Of a stretch of 64,000 nt of DNA, positions 56,637 to 64,000 are shown one piece after another. The notes under the pieces are model-generated. The model did not search any database. It was not told where the DNA came from and worked only from the letters and a program-made list of their open reading frames with translations. Position numbers and translations under genes: made by a program. This stretch comes from Atopobiaceae bacterium (GTDB lineage: Bacteria; Actinomycetota; Coriobacteriia; Coriobacteriales; Atopobiaceae), in contig CADFJN010000004.1 in assembly GCA_902834555.1 (NCBI GenBank), positions 84,244 to 148,243 of the forward strand. The letters run 5' to 3'. Position 1 is the stretch's first letter; the number at the start of each line of letters is the position of its first letter.

Positions 56637-56814
56637 CTGATACGTAGTTTTCATGACACGTGAGTGTCGCGACGGCACATGCAGCCAAAGACGAACAACG
56701 CCGTTGTCCACCTGCTCGTATCCGCCCTCCGGGCGGTGCGTCTTAGGTCACAGGTAGCCCTGTTCGTCCAGCGCTGTACGGCCTCGAAGCAATGGGCATC
56801 GGAGGTGCAGCAAG

Positions 56815-58110
56815 ATGACGTGCAGGAGGAGTCCAGCGGTTGTCGCAGGCCTTCTCGGCGCTGCCACCCTTGGCACACCCGTATCTGCCTTTGCAGCGGA
56901 GGGTTCCCCTCTTGATGTTCTTCAAGACATTGGCCTTTCAGGCATCGACCTCTCGGGCATAGACGTCGAAACTGCCGGTGCGCTTGGCGTGAGCTTTGCC
57001 GGCGGCGTCCTTGTCACCATTGGCACCTATGCGCTGATAACTGCCGTCGCGCGCAGCCGTGCGGCCGCAAGGCAGCGCGATGCCAGCCAGGTGGACGAAG
57101 AGACTGCAGAGAATGGCGAGCAGAACGATGCTCCTCGCGCCGTGCACACGCCGCGCCACATGCGTCCGGAAGACTGGGAGCGCATGGGCCGCCTCAGCTC
57201 TGCGGAGAAGGCTGAGGAGGTCTTGGAGGCCTCTACCGGCAGCAGCGCCCATGGTCGGCATGCCGCCCACGACTACGAGGACATCGCCGAGAACTACGTG
57301 GGCAAGCAGACCTTCCGTCAGCGTATGGCAACGCGTGCGCAGGGCGTGGCCGCAACTCTCTCGGCGCGCATAGACGCCAACCGCATGGAGGGCCTCCCCG
57401 TGATCGAGCGCGCGGACGGTTCGGTGGGAGACGTTGGTACCACGTGGTGGACCGCTACCGTTGGTCCATCCATCTCTGGGCCCATCAACATGGGCGAGGC
57501 TTCTGAGGACGCAATTCCCTCCGAGTTTGGCTCCAAAGGCATCGACGACCTGCAATTTATGGCTGCTGGCCCACGCGACATCTCGCGTCGCGTTGCCCCC
57601 GTGGAGGAGGACGCCTACCCGGAGAAGCGAAGCGTCGAGGACGTAACGGAGGACGACTGGGATCGTGCGCTCAAGGCCATGGACGAGAAGATCCATGGCG
57701 GTGAGCCCGTCTCGCCAGCGCCTGTATCTGCGCCTGCGCCCTTGCCGGTCGAGCCCTTCTCGGACTGCGTGGGCGACGAGGACTCGCTTGACGAGCCGGA
57801 TGGCATCGAGCAGGACACGCAGTTCCTCTACTTCAGGCCGCCTGCGGGACACCCGGAGGTCGTGGACACCGAGACCTACGTCGACTACCTGGTTGCTGAG
57901 GAGTTCTCGCGCAACCCCTCTGCCGCCGTTCGCAGGTCCTCTCGCGACTATCTGCGCGTCATCGAGGGCGGCACCCAAACCTCTGCGCTGCGTGCCGCCG
58001 CTTGGCACATGGCATCCGCAAGGCACGGCAGCGCCACTGCCGGTGGGTACCGGCCGCGTCACTTTGCTGGTGAGACGCCCGTCTCGCACGTCGAGGCGCT
58101 GGAGGCGTGA
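56815..58110 (+). CDS. Exported, membrane-anchored protein of unknown function
   Basis: The 431-residue protein starts with a signal peptide (AVVAGLLGAATLGTPVSAFAA) followed by a short stretch with LSGIDLSGIDVETAG and a second hydrophobic span (VSFAGGVLVTIGTYALITAVA). About 330 charged, largely disordered residues follow, with PEDWERMGRLSSAEKAEEV, WWTATVGPSISGPINMGEA and YVDYLVAEEFSRNPSAAVRRSSRDYLRVI as the most ordered parts. I do not recognise any domain. GGAGGTG precedes the ATG at 56815. Its stop overlaps the VanZ gene start. Confidence 0.72.
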   Translation: MTCRRSPAVVAGLLGAATLGTPVSAFAAEGSPLDVLQDIGLSGIDLSGIDVETAGALGVSFAGGVLVTIGTYALITAVARSRAAARQRDASQVDEETAENGEQNDAPRAVHTPRHMRPEDWERMGRLSSAEKAEEVLEASTGSSAHGRHAAHDYEDIAENYVGKQTFRQRMATRAQGVAATLSARIDANRMEGLPVIERADGSVGDVGTTWWTATVGPSISGPINMGEASEDAIPSEFGSKGIDDLQFMAAGPRDISRRVAPVEEDAYPEKRSVEDVTEDDWDRALKAMDEKIHGGEPVSPAPVSAPAPLPVEPFSDCVGDEDSLDEPDGIEQDTQFLYFRPPAGHPEVVDTETYVDYLVAEEFSRNPSAAVRRSSRDYLRVIEGGTQTSALRAAAWHMASARHGSATAGGYRPRHFAGETPVSHVEALEA

Positions 58111-58628
58111 TGCGAGAAGGGATGGGGGAGTCCTCGAGATCCGCATATGGACGACTCGGGACGAGCACCCACCAAAAGAGGTGGGTGCTCGCCTTTTGCC
58201 TGTGGGTGGCCTTTGTGTGGGGGCACTCGCTCGTGCAGGGGCCGGAGTCATCGCTTGAGAGCTCGCGCGTGGTTGCCGTTGTGGCGCCGCTTCTCAACGC
58301 GCTGGGCATCACGGGCGAGGCGGCCATGAGCTTTGCCGTGCGCAAGACGGCGCATTTTCTCGAGTATACGGTCCTCGGTTGTCTGAGCGTGCCCGCCTTC
58401 CTCCGTCCGGCAATAAACGGGCGGCTTCCCCGCTGGCTTGGCCCCCTGGTGGTTGCCCTCATCCCTGTGGCAGACGAGACGATCCAGCGCTTTGTGCCTG
58501 GCAGGGAGTCCTCTCCCAGAGACGTGCTCATAGACCTTTGCGGGGCGGCGGTGGGCATGCTCTTTGCCCTTCTCGTCTCTCGTAGCAGGGAGTCGCGCCG
58601 CACGGAAGACAGTGGTTCTAGCCGATAG
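58107..58628 (+). CDS. VanZ-family membrane protein
   Basis: A 173-residue protein with about four spans and the VanZ signatures RKTAHFLEYTVLG and DETIQRFVPGRESSPRDVLIDLCGAAVG. VanZ of enterococci gives low-level teicoplanin resistance; most homologues have no known role. The start (GTG 58107 or ATG 58110) overlaps the previous stop. A terminator-like hairpin lies inside the first codons. Confidence 0.85.
   Translation: MMREGMGESSRSAYGRLGTSTHQKRWVLAFCLWVAFVWGHSLVQGPESSLESSRVVAVVAPLLNALGITGEAAMSFAVRKTAHFLEYTVLGCLSVPAFLRPAINGRLPRWLGPLVVALIPVADETIQRFVPGRESSPRDVLIDLCGAAVGMLFALLVSRSRESRRTEDSGSSR
58163..58197 (+). terminator. Terminator-like hairpin inside the 5' end of the VanZ gene
   Basis: GAGCACCCAC pairs perfectly with GTGGGTGCTC around eight bases and is followed by GCCTTTT. 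It lies about 55 bases into the VanZ frame, after the exported protein gene, and could attenuate VanZ expression. Confidence 0.5.
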
Positions 58629-58799
58629 GGATCCGAGCAAACGGTGTATTCCCAGCTTGCGCATGTTACAAAGCTGGTTCATGTGTTACGTCTCGAATAA
58701 GCTTTCAGGTGCGGCGCGCCTGCTTCTGCTGCCCTTTCATACAGTTGTCCACAACCTCCGCGCGGGATGTTCGCGCGGCCAAGACAAGGGAGGGTACGT

Positions 58800-59999
58800 A
58801 TGAACACCAACATTTCCAGGCGCAACTTCGTCAAGGCCGGTGCTGTCGCGGGCATGGGCCTTGGCCTTGCTGCCTGCGGCGGCAACTCTGGCTCCTCTAA
58901 CGGCTCCAGCTCCGACACCATCAAGATCGGCCTCATGGGCCCCTACACCGGCGACGTTGCCCAGTACGGCCTCGCCTGCCGCTACGGCGCCGAGCTCTAC
59001 GTCAAGCAGGTCAACAGCAACGGTGGCATCAACGGCAAGCAGATCGAGCTTGACACCCAGGACGAGAAGGGCGACGCCACCGAGGCTGTCAACGTCTACA
59101 ACAAGCTCGTCGAGGATGGCGTCGTGGGCATCATCGGCGACGTGACCTCCACCCCCACCATCGCCGTTGCACAGGCCTCCGTTAAGGACAACATGCCCTG
59201 CGTGACGCCCTCTGCTACCGCAGCCGATGTCATCTCCTATGGCAAGAATTACTTCCGCGCCTGCATCACCGACCCGTACCAGGGCAAGCTCATGGCCGAC
59301 TTTGCAGCCGACCAGGGCTACAAGACCGTTGGCGTGATCTACAACCAGGGCGGTGACTACGAGCAGGGCGTTGCCGACGCCTTCAGGGAGGAGGCCGGCA
59401 AGAAGGGCATCACCGTGAGCGACTCCGAGGGCTATCCCTCTGGCGCCACCGACTTCAACTCGCAGCTTACCAACATCATCGCAACCAACCCCGACGCGAT
59501 CTTCTCGCCCAACTACTACCAGGACGACGGCAAGATCGTGACCCAGGCCAGGAAGCTCGGTTACACCGGCGTCTTCATGGGTGCCGACGGCTGGTCCAAC
59601 ATCGTGGGCGGTGACGAGGAGTACGCAAGCGCCGAGGACCTTGAGGGCTGCTACTACGACTGCTCCTTCGTCTCCGAGAACGAGGACGAGAAGGTCCAGG
59701 ACTTCATCAAGGCCTACAAGGACGAGTACAACGACACGCCCTCCAACTTCTGCGCCCTTGGCTATGACGCCGCGATGATTCTTCTCAACGCTGTCGAGAC
59801 CGTCGAGAAGGACGGCAAGGCTGCCTATGGCTCCGATGACTACAAGCAGGCCATCGTCGATGCCATCGCCTCCGGCACCGCCAACGGCGTGACCGGTGAC
59901 ATCTCCTACTCCGGTACCGGCGACCCTGTGAAGTCCACGCTGGTCATCACCTTCAAGGGTGGCAAGCAGGAGGTCTTCAAGACCGTCGAGGGCAAGTAG
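58800..59999 (+). CDS. livJ: Branched-chain amino acid ABC transporter, substrate-binding lipoprotein
   Basis: A 399-residue lipoprotein. The signal MNTNISRRNFVKAGAVAGMG has a twin-arginine-like SRRNF motif and ends in the LAAC lipobox. The mature domain has IKIGLMGPYTGDVAQYG, VNSNGGINGKQIEL and VGIIGDVTSTPTIAVAQ, standard for Leu/Ile/Val binding proteins. GGGAGG precedes the ATG at 58800. It is the first gene of the liv unit; a 102-bp gap to livH may allow higher expression of this subunit. Confidence 0.94.
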   Translation: MNTNISRRNFVKAGAVAGMGLGLAACGGNSGSSNGSSSDTIKIGLMGPYTGDVAQYGLACRYGAELYVKQVNSNGGINGKQIELDTQDEKGDATEAVNVYNKLVEDGVVGIIGDVTSTPTIAVAQASVKDNMPCVTPSATAADVISYGKNYFRACITDPYQGKLMADFAADQGYKTVGVIYNQGGDYEQGVADAFREEAGKKGITVSDSEGYPSGATDFNSQLTNIIATNPDAIFSPNYYQDDGKIVTQARKLGYTGVFMGADGWSNIVGGDEEYASAEDLEGCYYDCSFVSENEDEKVQDFIKAYKDEYNDTPSNFCALGYDAAMILLNAVETVEKDGKAAYGSDDYKQAIVDAIASGTANGVTGDISYSGTGDPVKSTLVITFKGGKQEVFKTVEGK

Positions 60000-60101
60000 G
60001 ACAGTTTAGAGTGTATTTGAGGGAAGCGCCGGGTGCGCACGCAGCCCCCGGCGCTTCCTCGGTTCTACAGGACCCGTGTTCTAGAGAGGAAGTGTTGTGC
60101 C

Positions 60102-60977
60102 GTGACGATACTGACGCAGGTGCTCAACGGTCTCCAGCTGGGCAGCATCTACGCGCTGGTCGCCCTGGGCTACACGATGGTGTACGGCATCATCCTGCTG
60201 CTCAACTTTGCCCATGGTGACATCATCATGGTAGGTGCCTACATTTCGTGGATCGTGATGAGCCAGCTGGGGCTGAGCCCTGTCCTGGCCATCATCCTTT
60301 CGATTGCCGGATGCGCGGGGCTTGGCGTCCTTATCGACAAGGTCGCCTACCAGCCGCTTCGCGAAGCGCCACGCATGAGCCTGCTCATCACCGCTATCGG
60401 TGTCTCGTACTTCCTCGAGAACGGGGCGCAGCTGGTGTTTGGCGCTGACGCAAAGGTCGTTCCCGACTACTTCGACCTGCCCAGCCTGAGCGTTGGGGAC
60501 GTGTCGCTCTCCGCGAACGCTATCATCACCATTGCCGTGACGGCCATCTCGACCATCGTGCTCACGATCCTCGTCCAGAAGACCAAGCTCGGCAAGGCCA
60601 TGCGTGCCGTCTCCGAGGATATGGGTGCCGCGCGCCTCATGGGCATCAACGTGAACAACACCATCTCGTTCACGTTTGCCGTGGGCTCTGCCCTTGCCGG
60701 CATTGGCGCCGTACTCTACAGCATGGCGTACACGCAGGCCACGCCCACGATGGGCATCATGCTGGGCACCAAGGCCTTCGTTGCTGCCGTCCTGGGCGGC
60801 ATTGGCTCAATCCCCGGTGCCGTCATAGGTGGGCTTCTCGTTGGCTTTGCCGAGGTGTTCGTCTCGGCCATCGGCCTGTCCGTCTGGCAGGACGCCGTGG
60901 TGTTCCTGCTCCTGATCATCGTCCTCGTGGTGAGGCCCACCGGCATTCTGGGTCGCCCGATGACGGAGAAAGTCTAA
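60102..60977 (+). CDS. livH: Branched-chain amino acid ABC transporter permease LivH
   Basis: A 291-residue membrane protein with LNGLQLGSIYALVALGYTMVYGI at its N-terminus and GGIGSIPGAVIGGLLVGFAE near the end, the LivH signatures. It has about eight spans. The start is GTG at 60102 with GAGAGGAAG upstream. livM follows after ten bases. Confidence 0.95.
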   Translation: MTILTQVLNGLQLGSIYALVALGYTMVYGIILLLNFAHGDIIMVGAYISWIVMSQLGLSPVLAIILSIAGCAGLGVLIDKVAYQPLREAPRMSLLITAIGVSYFLENGAQLVFGADAKVVPDYFDLPSLSVGDVSLSANAIITIAVTAISTIVLTILVQKTKLGKAMRAVSEDMGAARLMGINVNNTISFTFAVGSALAGIGAVLYSMAYTQATPTMGIMLGTKAFVAAVLGGIGSIPGAVIGGLLVGFAEVFVSAIGLSVWQDAVVFLLLIIVLVVRPTGILGRPMTEKV

Positions 60978-60987
60978 GGAGGAAGCC

Positions 60988-62187
60988 GTGACTGCATCTA
61001 AGGCAACAACTGCGCAGGCAGGCACGCCGTCTGCCTCCGGCTACCGCAGCCTTTCCATGCCCATGCGCTACCTGATTAACGCCATTCTCGTGGTGGTGTT
61101 TCTCGTCGTGGGCGAGCTCATGATTGATGGCGGCGTGGTGAGCCGCTACCAGACCGGCGTCATCGAGCAGATTGGCATCTACATCATCCTGGCCGTCTCG
61201 CTCAACATCGCGACCGGCTACCTTGGCCAGCTCCCGCTGGGCCATGCCGGCTTTATGTCGGTGGGCGGCTACTCCTGCGCCATCTTCATCATGCGTATGA
61301 TGGACGTTGTGGGCGTAACCACGCGCGACTTCACCACCGGCAGCCCCGCTGCCGTGGGGCTCTTTGTTATCGGTATCATCTTTGGCGGCGTGTGCGCGGC
61401 AATCTGCGGCCTCATCATCGGCGTCCCTGCCCTGCGCCTCAAAGGCGACTACCTGGCCATCATCACGCTGGGCTTTGCCGAGATCATCCGCGTGGTCATG
61501 CAAAACATCGACAGCGTCCTTGGCTTCACGCTCACCGGCGGCGCCAAGGGCCTTACGGGCATCCCCTCGTACACAAACTTCCTGAACACGTTCATCGTGG
61601 TGGCGATTTCGCTCTTCCTGATTCACACGATGATGAAGTCGCGCCACGGCCGCGCCATTCTCTCCATCCGTGATAACGAGATTGCCGCCGAGTCTTGTGG
61701 CGTCAACACCACGTACTACAAGACGCTCGCTTTTGTTGCGTCGGCGTTCTTCGCCGGTGTTGCAGGTGGCCTGTACGCGGGCTGCATTGGCGTCATGGCG
61801 CCGGCAAAGTTCGGCTTCATGAAGTCCATCGAGATCCTGGTCATGGTCGTTCTCGGCGGTATGGGCTCCATGCTCGGCTCCGTCATCTCCGCGACCGTCC
61901 TCACAATTCTGCCCGAGGCCCTGCGTGCCGTCTCCGACTACCGCATGGTTGTCTACGCCGTCGTGCTGATCCTGGTCATGATCTTCCGTCCCGAGGGTCT
62001 TCTCGGCGACTACGACTTCTCGATGTCCCGCGTGATCGAGCGCATCATGAACCACGGCAAGCGTCCCGAGGACCTTGCCCCTGCTACGGCGCCTGCCGCT
62101 GAGGCCGTGGCAGCCGCTCCGGAGCCAAGCACGGTGACTGCGGCAACCGAGAAGGACACGGGGAAGGAGGGCCACACCCATGAGTAG
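60988..62187 (+). CDS. livM: Branched-chain amino acid ABC transporter permease LivM
   Basis: A 399-residue permease. LNIATGYLGQLPLGHAGFMSVGGYS, RLKGDYLAIITLGFAEIIRV and GGMGSMLGSVISATVLTILPE are typical LivM segments. The Ala/Pro-rich C-terminal tail of about 40 residues is an extension beyond the usual end. GTG 60988 follows AAGGAGGAAG. It overlaps livG by eight bases. Confidence 0.95.
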   Translation: MTASKATTAQAGTPSASGYRSLSMPMRYLINAILVVVFLVVGELMIDGGVVSRYQTGVIEQIGIYIILAVSLNIATGYLGQLPLGHAGFMSVGGYSCAIFIMRMMDVVGVTTRDFTTGSPAAVGLFVIGIIFGGVCAAICGLIIGVPALRLKGDYLAIITLGFAEIIRVVMQNIDSVLGFTLTGGAKGLTGIPSYTNFLNTFIVVAISLFLIHTMMKSRHGRAILSIRDNEIAAESCGVNTTYYKTLAFVASAFFAGVAGGLYAGCIGVMAPAKFGFMKSIEILVMVVLGGMGSMLGSVISATVLTILPEALRAVSDYRMVVYAVVLILVMIFRPEGLLGDYDFSMSRVIERIMNHGKRPEDLAPATAPAAEAVAAAPEPSTVTAATEKDTGKEGHTHE

Positions 62188-63082
62188 CGACAACACCACG
62201 AAAGCCGAGACGACCGTCGAGGCAGCCCCCTCGGCATCTCCCAAGCGCCACCGCCCGGTGCTCGTGCAGATGGAGACCCCCAACCTTGTCCCCGAGCGCG
62301 AGCTTGGCAAGATGCCCGTGCTCCAGGCAGAGCACCTCGGCATCGACTTTGGCGGCCTCACTGCCGTTGATGACTTCAACATCGCCATGGGTCGCACCGA
62401 GATCTCGGGCCTCATCGGCCCCAACGGCGCCGGCAAGACGACCATCTTCAACCTGCTCACCAACGTGTACAAGCCCACGCGCGGCACCATCCTGCTCGAC
62501 GGCTACGACACGGCGGGCAAGAGCGTTGTCGAGGTCAACAAGATGGGCATCGCCCGCACGTTCCAGAATATCCGCCTCTTCAACAAGATGACGGTGGAGG
62601 AGAACGTCCTGGTGGGGTTTGGCAACTCCATGTCGACGCACCTCCTCACGGACGTGTTCCGCCTTCCCAAGCACTGGAAGCAGGAGGAAGAGTTCCACGA
62701 CAAGGCAATGGACCTTCTCGGCATCTTCAACATGCAGGGTCTGGCGCACGAGCGTGCCGGCAACCTCCCGTACGGAGCCCAGCGTCGCTTGGAGATCCTG
62801 CGCGCGCTTGCCACCAACCCCAAGGTCCTGCTCCTGGACGAGCCCGCGGCCGGCATGAACCCTGCCGAGACCGAGGAGCTCATGGAGAACATCGAGAAGA
62901 TCCGCGACGACTTCCAGATTGCCATCCTGCTCATCGAGCACGACATGAACTTCGTTATGGGCATCTGCGAGGTCATCGGCGTCCTGGACTACGGGCGCAT
63001 AATCGCTAAGGGCACGCCCGAGGAGATCCAGAACGACCCCAAGGTCATCGAGGCCTACCTCGGCAAGCAGGGGGTGAAGTAG
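62180..63082 (+). CDS. livG: Branched-chain amino acid ABC transporter ATPase LivG
   Basis: An ATP-binding subunit: Walker A GPNGAGKTTIFNLLT, Q-loop RTFQNIRLF, signature LPYGAQRRLEILRAL, Walker B VLLLDEPAAGMNP and switch His LLIEHDMNFVMG. An N-terminal extension of about 45 residues, rich in Thr, Ala and Pro, precedes the domain. livF starts directly after the stop. Confidence 0.95.
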   Translation: MSSDNTTKAETTVEAAPSASPKRHRPVLVQMETPNLVPERELGKMPVLQAEHLGIDFGGLTAVDDFNIAMGRTEISGLIGPNGAGKTTIFNLLTNVYKPTRGTILLDGYDTAGKSVVEVNKMGIARTFQNIRLFNKMTVEENVLVGFGNSMSTHLLTDVFRLPKHWKQEEEFHDKAMDLLGIFNMQGLAHERAGNLPYGAQRRLEILRALATNPKVLLLDEPAAGMNPAETEELMENIEKIRDDFQIAILLIEHDMNFVMGICEVIGVLDYGRIIAKGTPEEIQNDPKVIEAYLGKQGVK

Positions 63083-63790
63083 ATGGCCATGCTCTCCGTC
63101 AGCGACCTCGCCGTCTCGTACGGTGCCATCAAGGCCGTCAAGGGCATCTCGTTCGACATCGACGAGGGCGAGATCGTGACCCTCATCGGCGCCAACGGCG
63201 CCGGCAAGTCGACCACGCTCAACACCATCGCCGGGCTCATCAAGCCGGACACCGGCAGCATCAAGTTCAGCGGTGAGGAGCTTGTGGGCATCAAGCCGCA
63301 CAAGATTGTCGAGCGCGGGCTTGCCCTGTGCCCCGAGGGACGTCGCGTCTTCACGCACATGACCGTCTCCGAGAACCTCGACATGGGCGGCTACACCCGT
63401 ACCGACGCCGAGAACAAGGAGACCCTCGAGCTTGTCTACGAGCACTTCCCTCGCCTCAAGGAGCGCATGAACCAGGTTGCTGGCACGCTCTCCGGCGGCG
63501 AGCAGCAGATGCTCGCTATGGGCCGCGCCCTCATGAGCCGCCCCAAGCTCCTCATGCTCGACGAGCCCTCGATGGGCCTGGCACCCATCCTGGTGGACGA
63601 GATCTTCGACATCATCCAGGCGCTCAACAAGAACGGCACCACGATCCTCCTGGTCGAGCAGAACGCCAACATGGCGCTTAAGGTTGCCGCGCGCGGCTAC
63701 GTGCTCGAGACCGGCAAGATCGTGAAGACCGGCACCGGCGCTGAGCTCCTCGTGGACGACGACGTCCGCAAGGCCTACCTCGGCGGATAG
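63083..63790 (+). CDS. livF: Branched-chain amino acid ABC transporter ATPase LivF
   Basis: A 235-residue ATPase with Walker A GANGAGKSTTLNTIAG, EGRRVFTHMTVSENL, signature LSGGEQQMLAMGRALMSRP and Walker B LLMLDEPSMGLAPILVDEIF, as in LivF. It is the last gene of the livJHMGF unit and is followed by a large terminator. Confidence 0.95.
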   Translation: MAMLSVSDLAVSYGAIKAVKGISFDIDEGEIVTLIGANGAGKSTTLNTIAGLIKPDTGSIKFSGEELVGIKPHKIVERGLALCPEGRRVFTHMTVSENLDMGGYTRTDAENKETLELVYEHFPRLKERMNQVAGTLSGGEQQMLAMGRALMSRPKLLMLDEPSMGLAPILVDEIFDIIQALNKNGTTILLVEQNANMALKVAARGYVLETGKIVKTGTGAELLVDDDVRKAYLGG

Positions 63791-63840
63791 GGGCGAGAGC
63801 CCTTCTCGTTCTGCTGTAAGCATCTAGCTGAGAAAATGCG

Positions 63841-63930
63841 CCCTCCGGCGAGAAATTGACGCCCGAGTCACCGTTATCGACGTGATTGCTTCGATAACGT
63901 GTGCTCGGGCGTCTTTTTGGCGCCGGAGGG
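63841..63930 (+). terminator. Terminator of the liv operon nested in an outer inverted repeat
   Basis: The inner hairpin GACGCCCGAG...CTCGGGCGTC (63858-63912), extended by GTTATCGA/TCGATAAC, is followed by TTTTT. It is enclosed by perfect outer arms CCCTCCGGCG (63841-63850) and CGCCGGAGGG (63921-63930). The left arm belongs to a TCGCCGGAGGGCGCATTTT unit on the minus strand (63833-63851). From 63931 to the window end nothing was recognised. Confidence 0.85.
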
Positions 63931-64000
63931 CATGTCTCGTACGCAATGGGGGTGCGGACGATTCCTTGGACGGCCTAGGCGGCCATCCCCATAGACTCAC

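Overview
The window is GC-rich chromosomal DNA from an actinomycete-type anaerobe. Third codon positions are strongly G/C, GTG and TTG starts are common, and there are no spliceosomal features. The gene set fits the class Coriobacteriia, probably an Olsenella/Parolsenella-like member of the Atopobiaceae: anaerobic sulfite reductase asrABC, a one-chain iron-sulfur serine dehydratase, a RecJ-helicase fusion, a Rho with a long basic/Asn-rich insert, paired YhgE/Pip proteins, and a second type of methionyl-tRNA synthetase. This placement is inferred from gene content, not from an alignment. No prophage, transposase, integrase or CRISPR array was seen.

Layout. 1-17.1 kb: the end of cca, tRNA-Gln and tRNA-Glu, L-serine dehydratase, gltX, two large YhgE/Pip membrane proteins divergent from a TetR regulator, metK, then an accessory stretch with an AbiEi-like/DUF559-like gene between two inverted copies of a 79-bp palindromic element, an alpha/beta hydrolase, a DUF3825 protein and a ferredoxin-like aldo/keto reductase. 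17.3-23 kb: a metal/corrinoid-type ABC importer followed by asrABC. 23-30.6 kb: a MetRS-like gene, two small membrane-protein genes, a PHP phosphatase, a P-loop kinase, queH and queA. 30.6-45 kb: a coiled-coil membrane protein, HPr, tgt, secD-secF, the RecJ-helicase fusion, relA/spoT, a metallo-hydrolase, tRNA-Leu and infC-rpmI-rplT. 45-58.6 kb: a WecA/TagO-type transferase, a candidate 6S-like RNA, tRNA-Ala, a PflX-type radical SAM protein, pncB, argS, a MarR-like regulator, rho, an SDR, an exported protein of unknown function and VanZ. 58.8-63.8 kb: a complete livJ-H-M-G-F branched-chain amino acid importer.

Functional themes. Queuosine synthesis is represented by queH, queA and tgt. Sulfite is reduced to sulfide by AsrABC, probably with an iron or corrinoid supply from the importer just upstream. 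Amino-acid use is represented by the Liv importer and serine dehydratase. SecDF, RecJ, RelA, IF3/L35/L20 and Rho are core housekeeping genes packed head to tail.

The most unusual content is non-coding. There are five separate dispersed repeat families: 79-bp palindromes with G4-rich flanks, TGAGACAAAGGG palindromes, 21-bp dyad repeats, a 70-bp direct duplication, and a TCGCCGGAGGG family near gene ends. There is also a rod-like RNA candidate at about 46.77-46.94 kb, a structured 470-bp gap between tgt and secD, and an infC gene that appears to start at AUA behind an attenuator-like leader.
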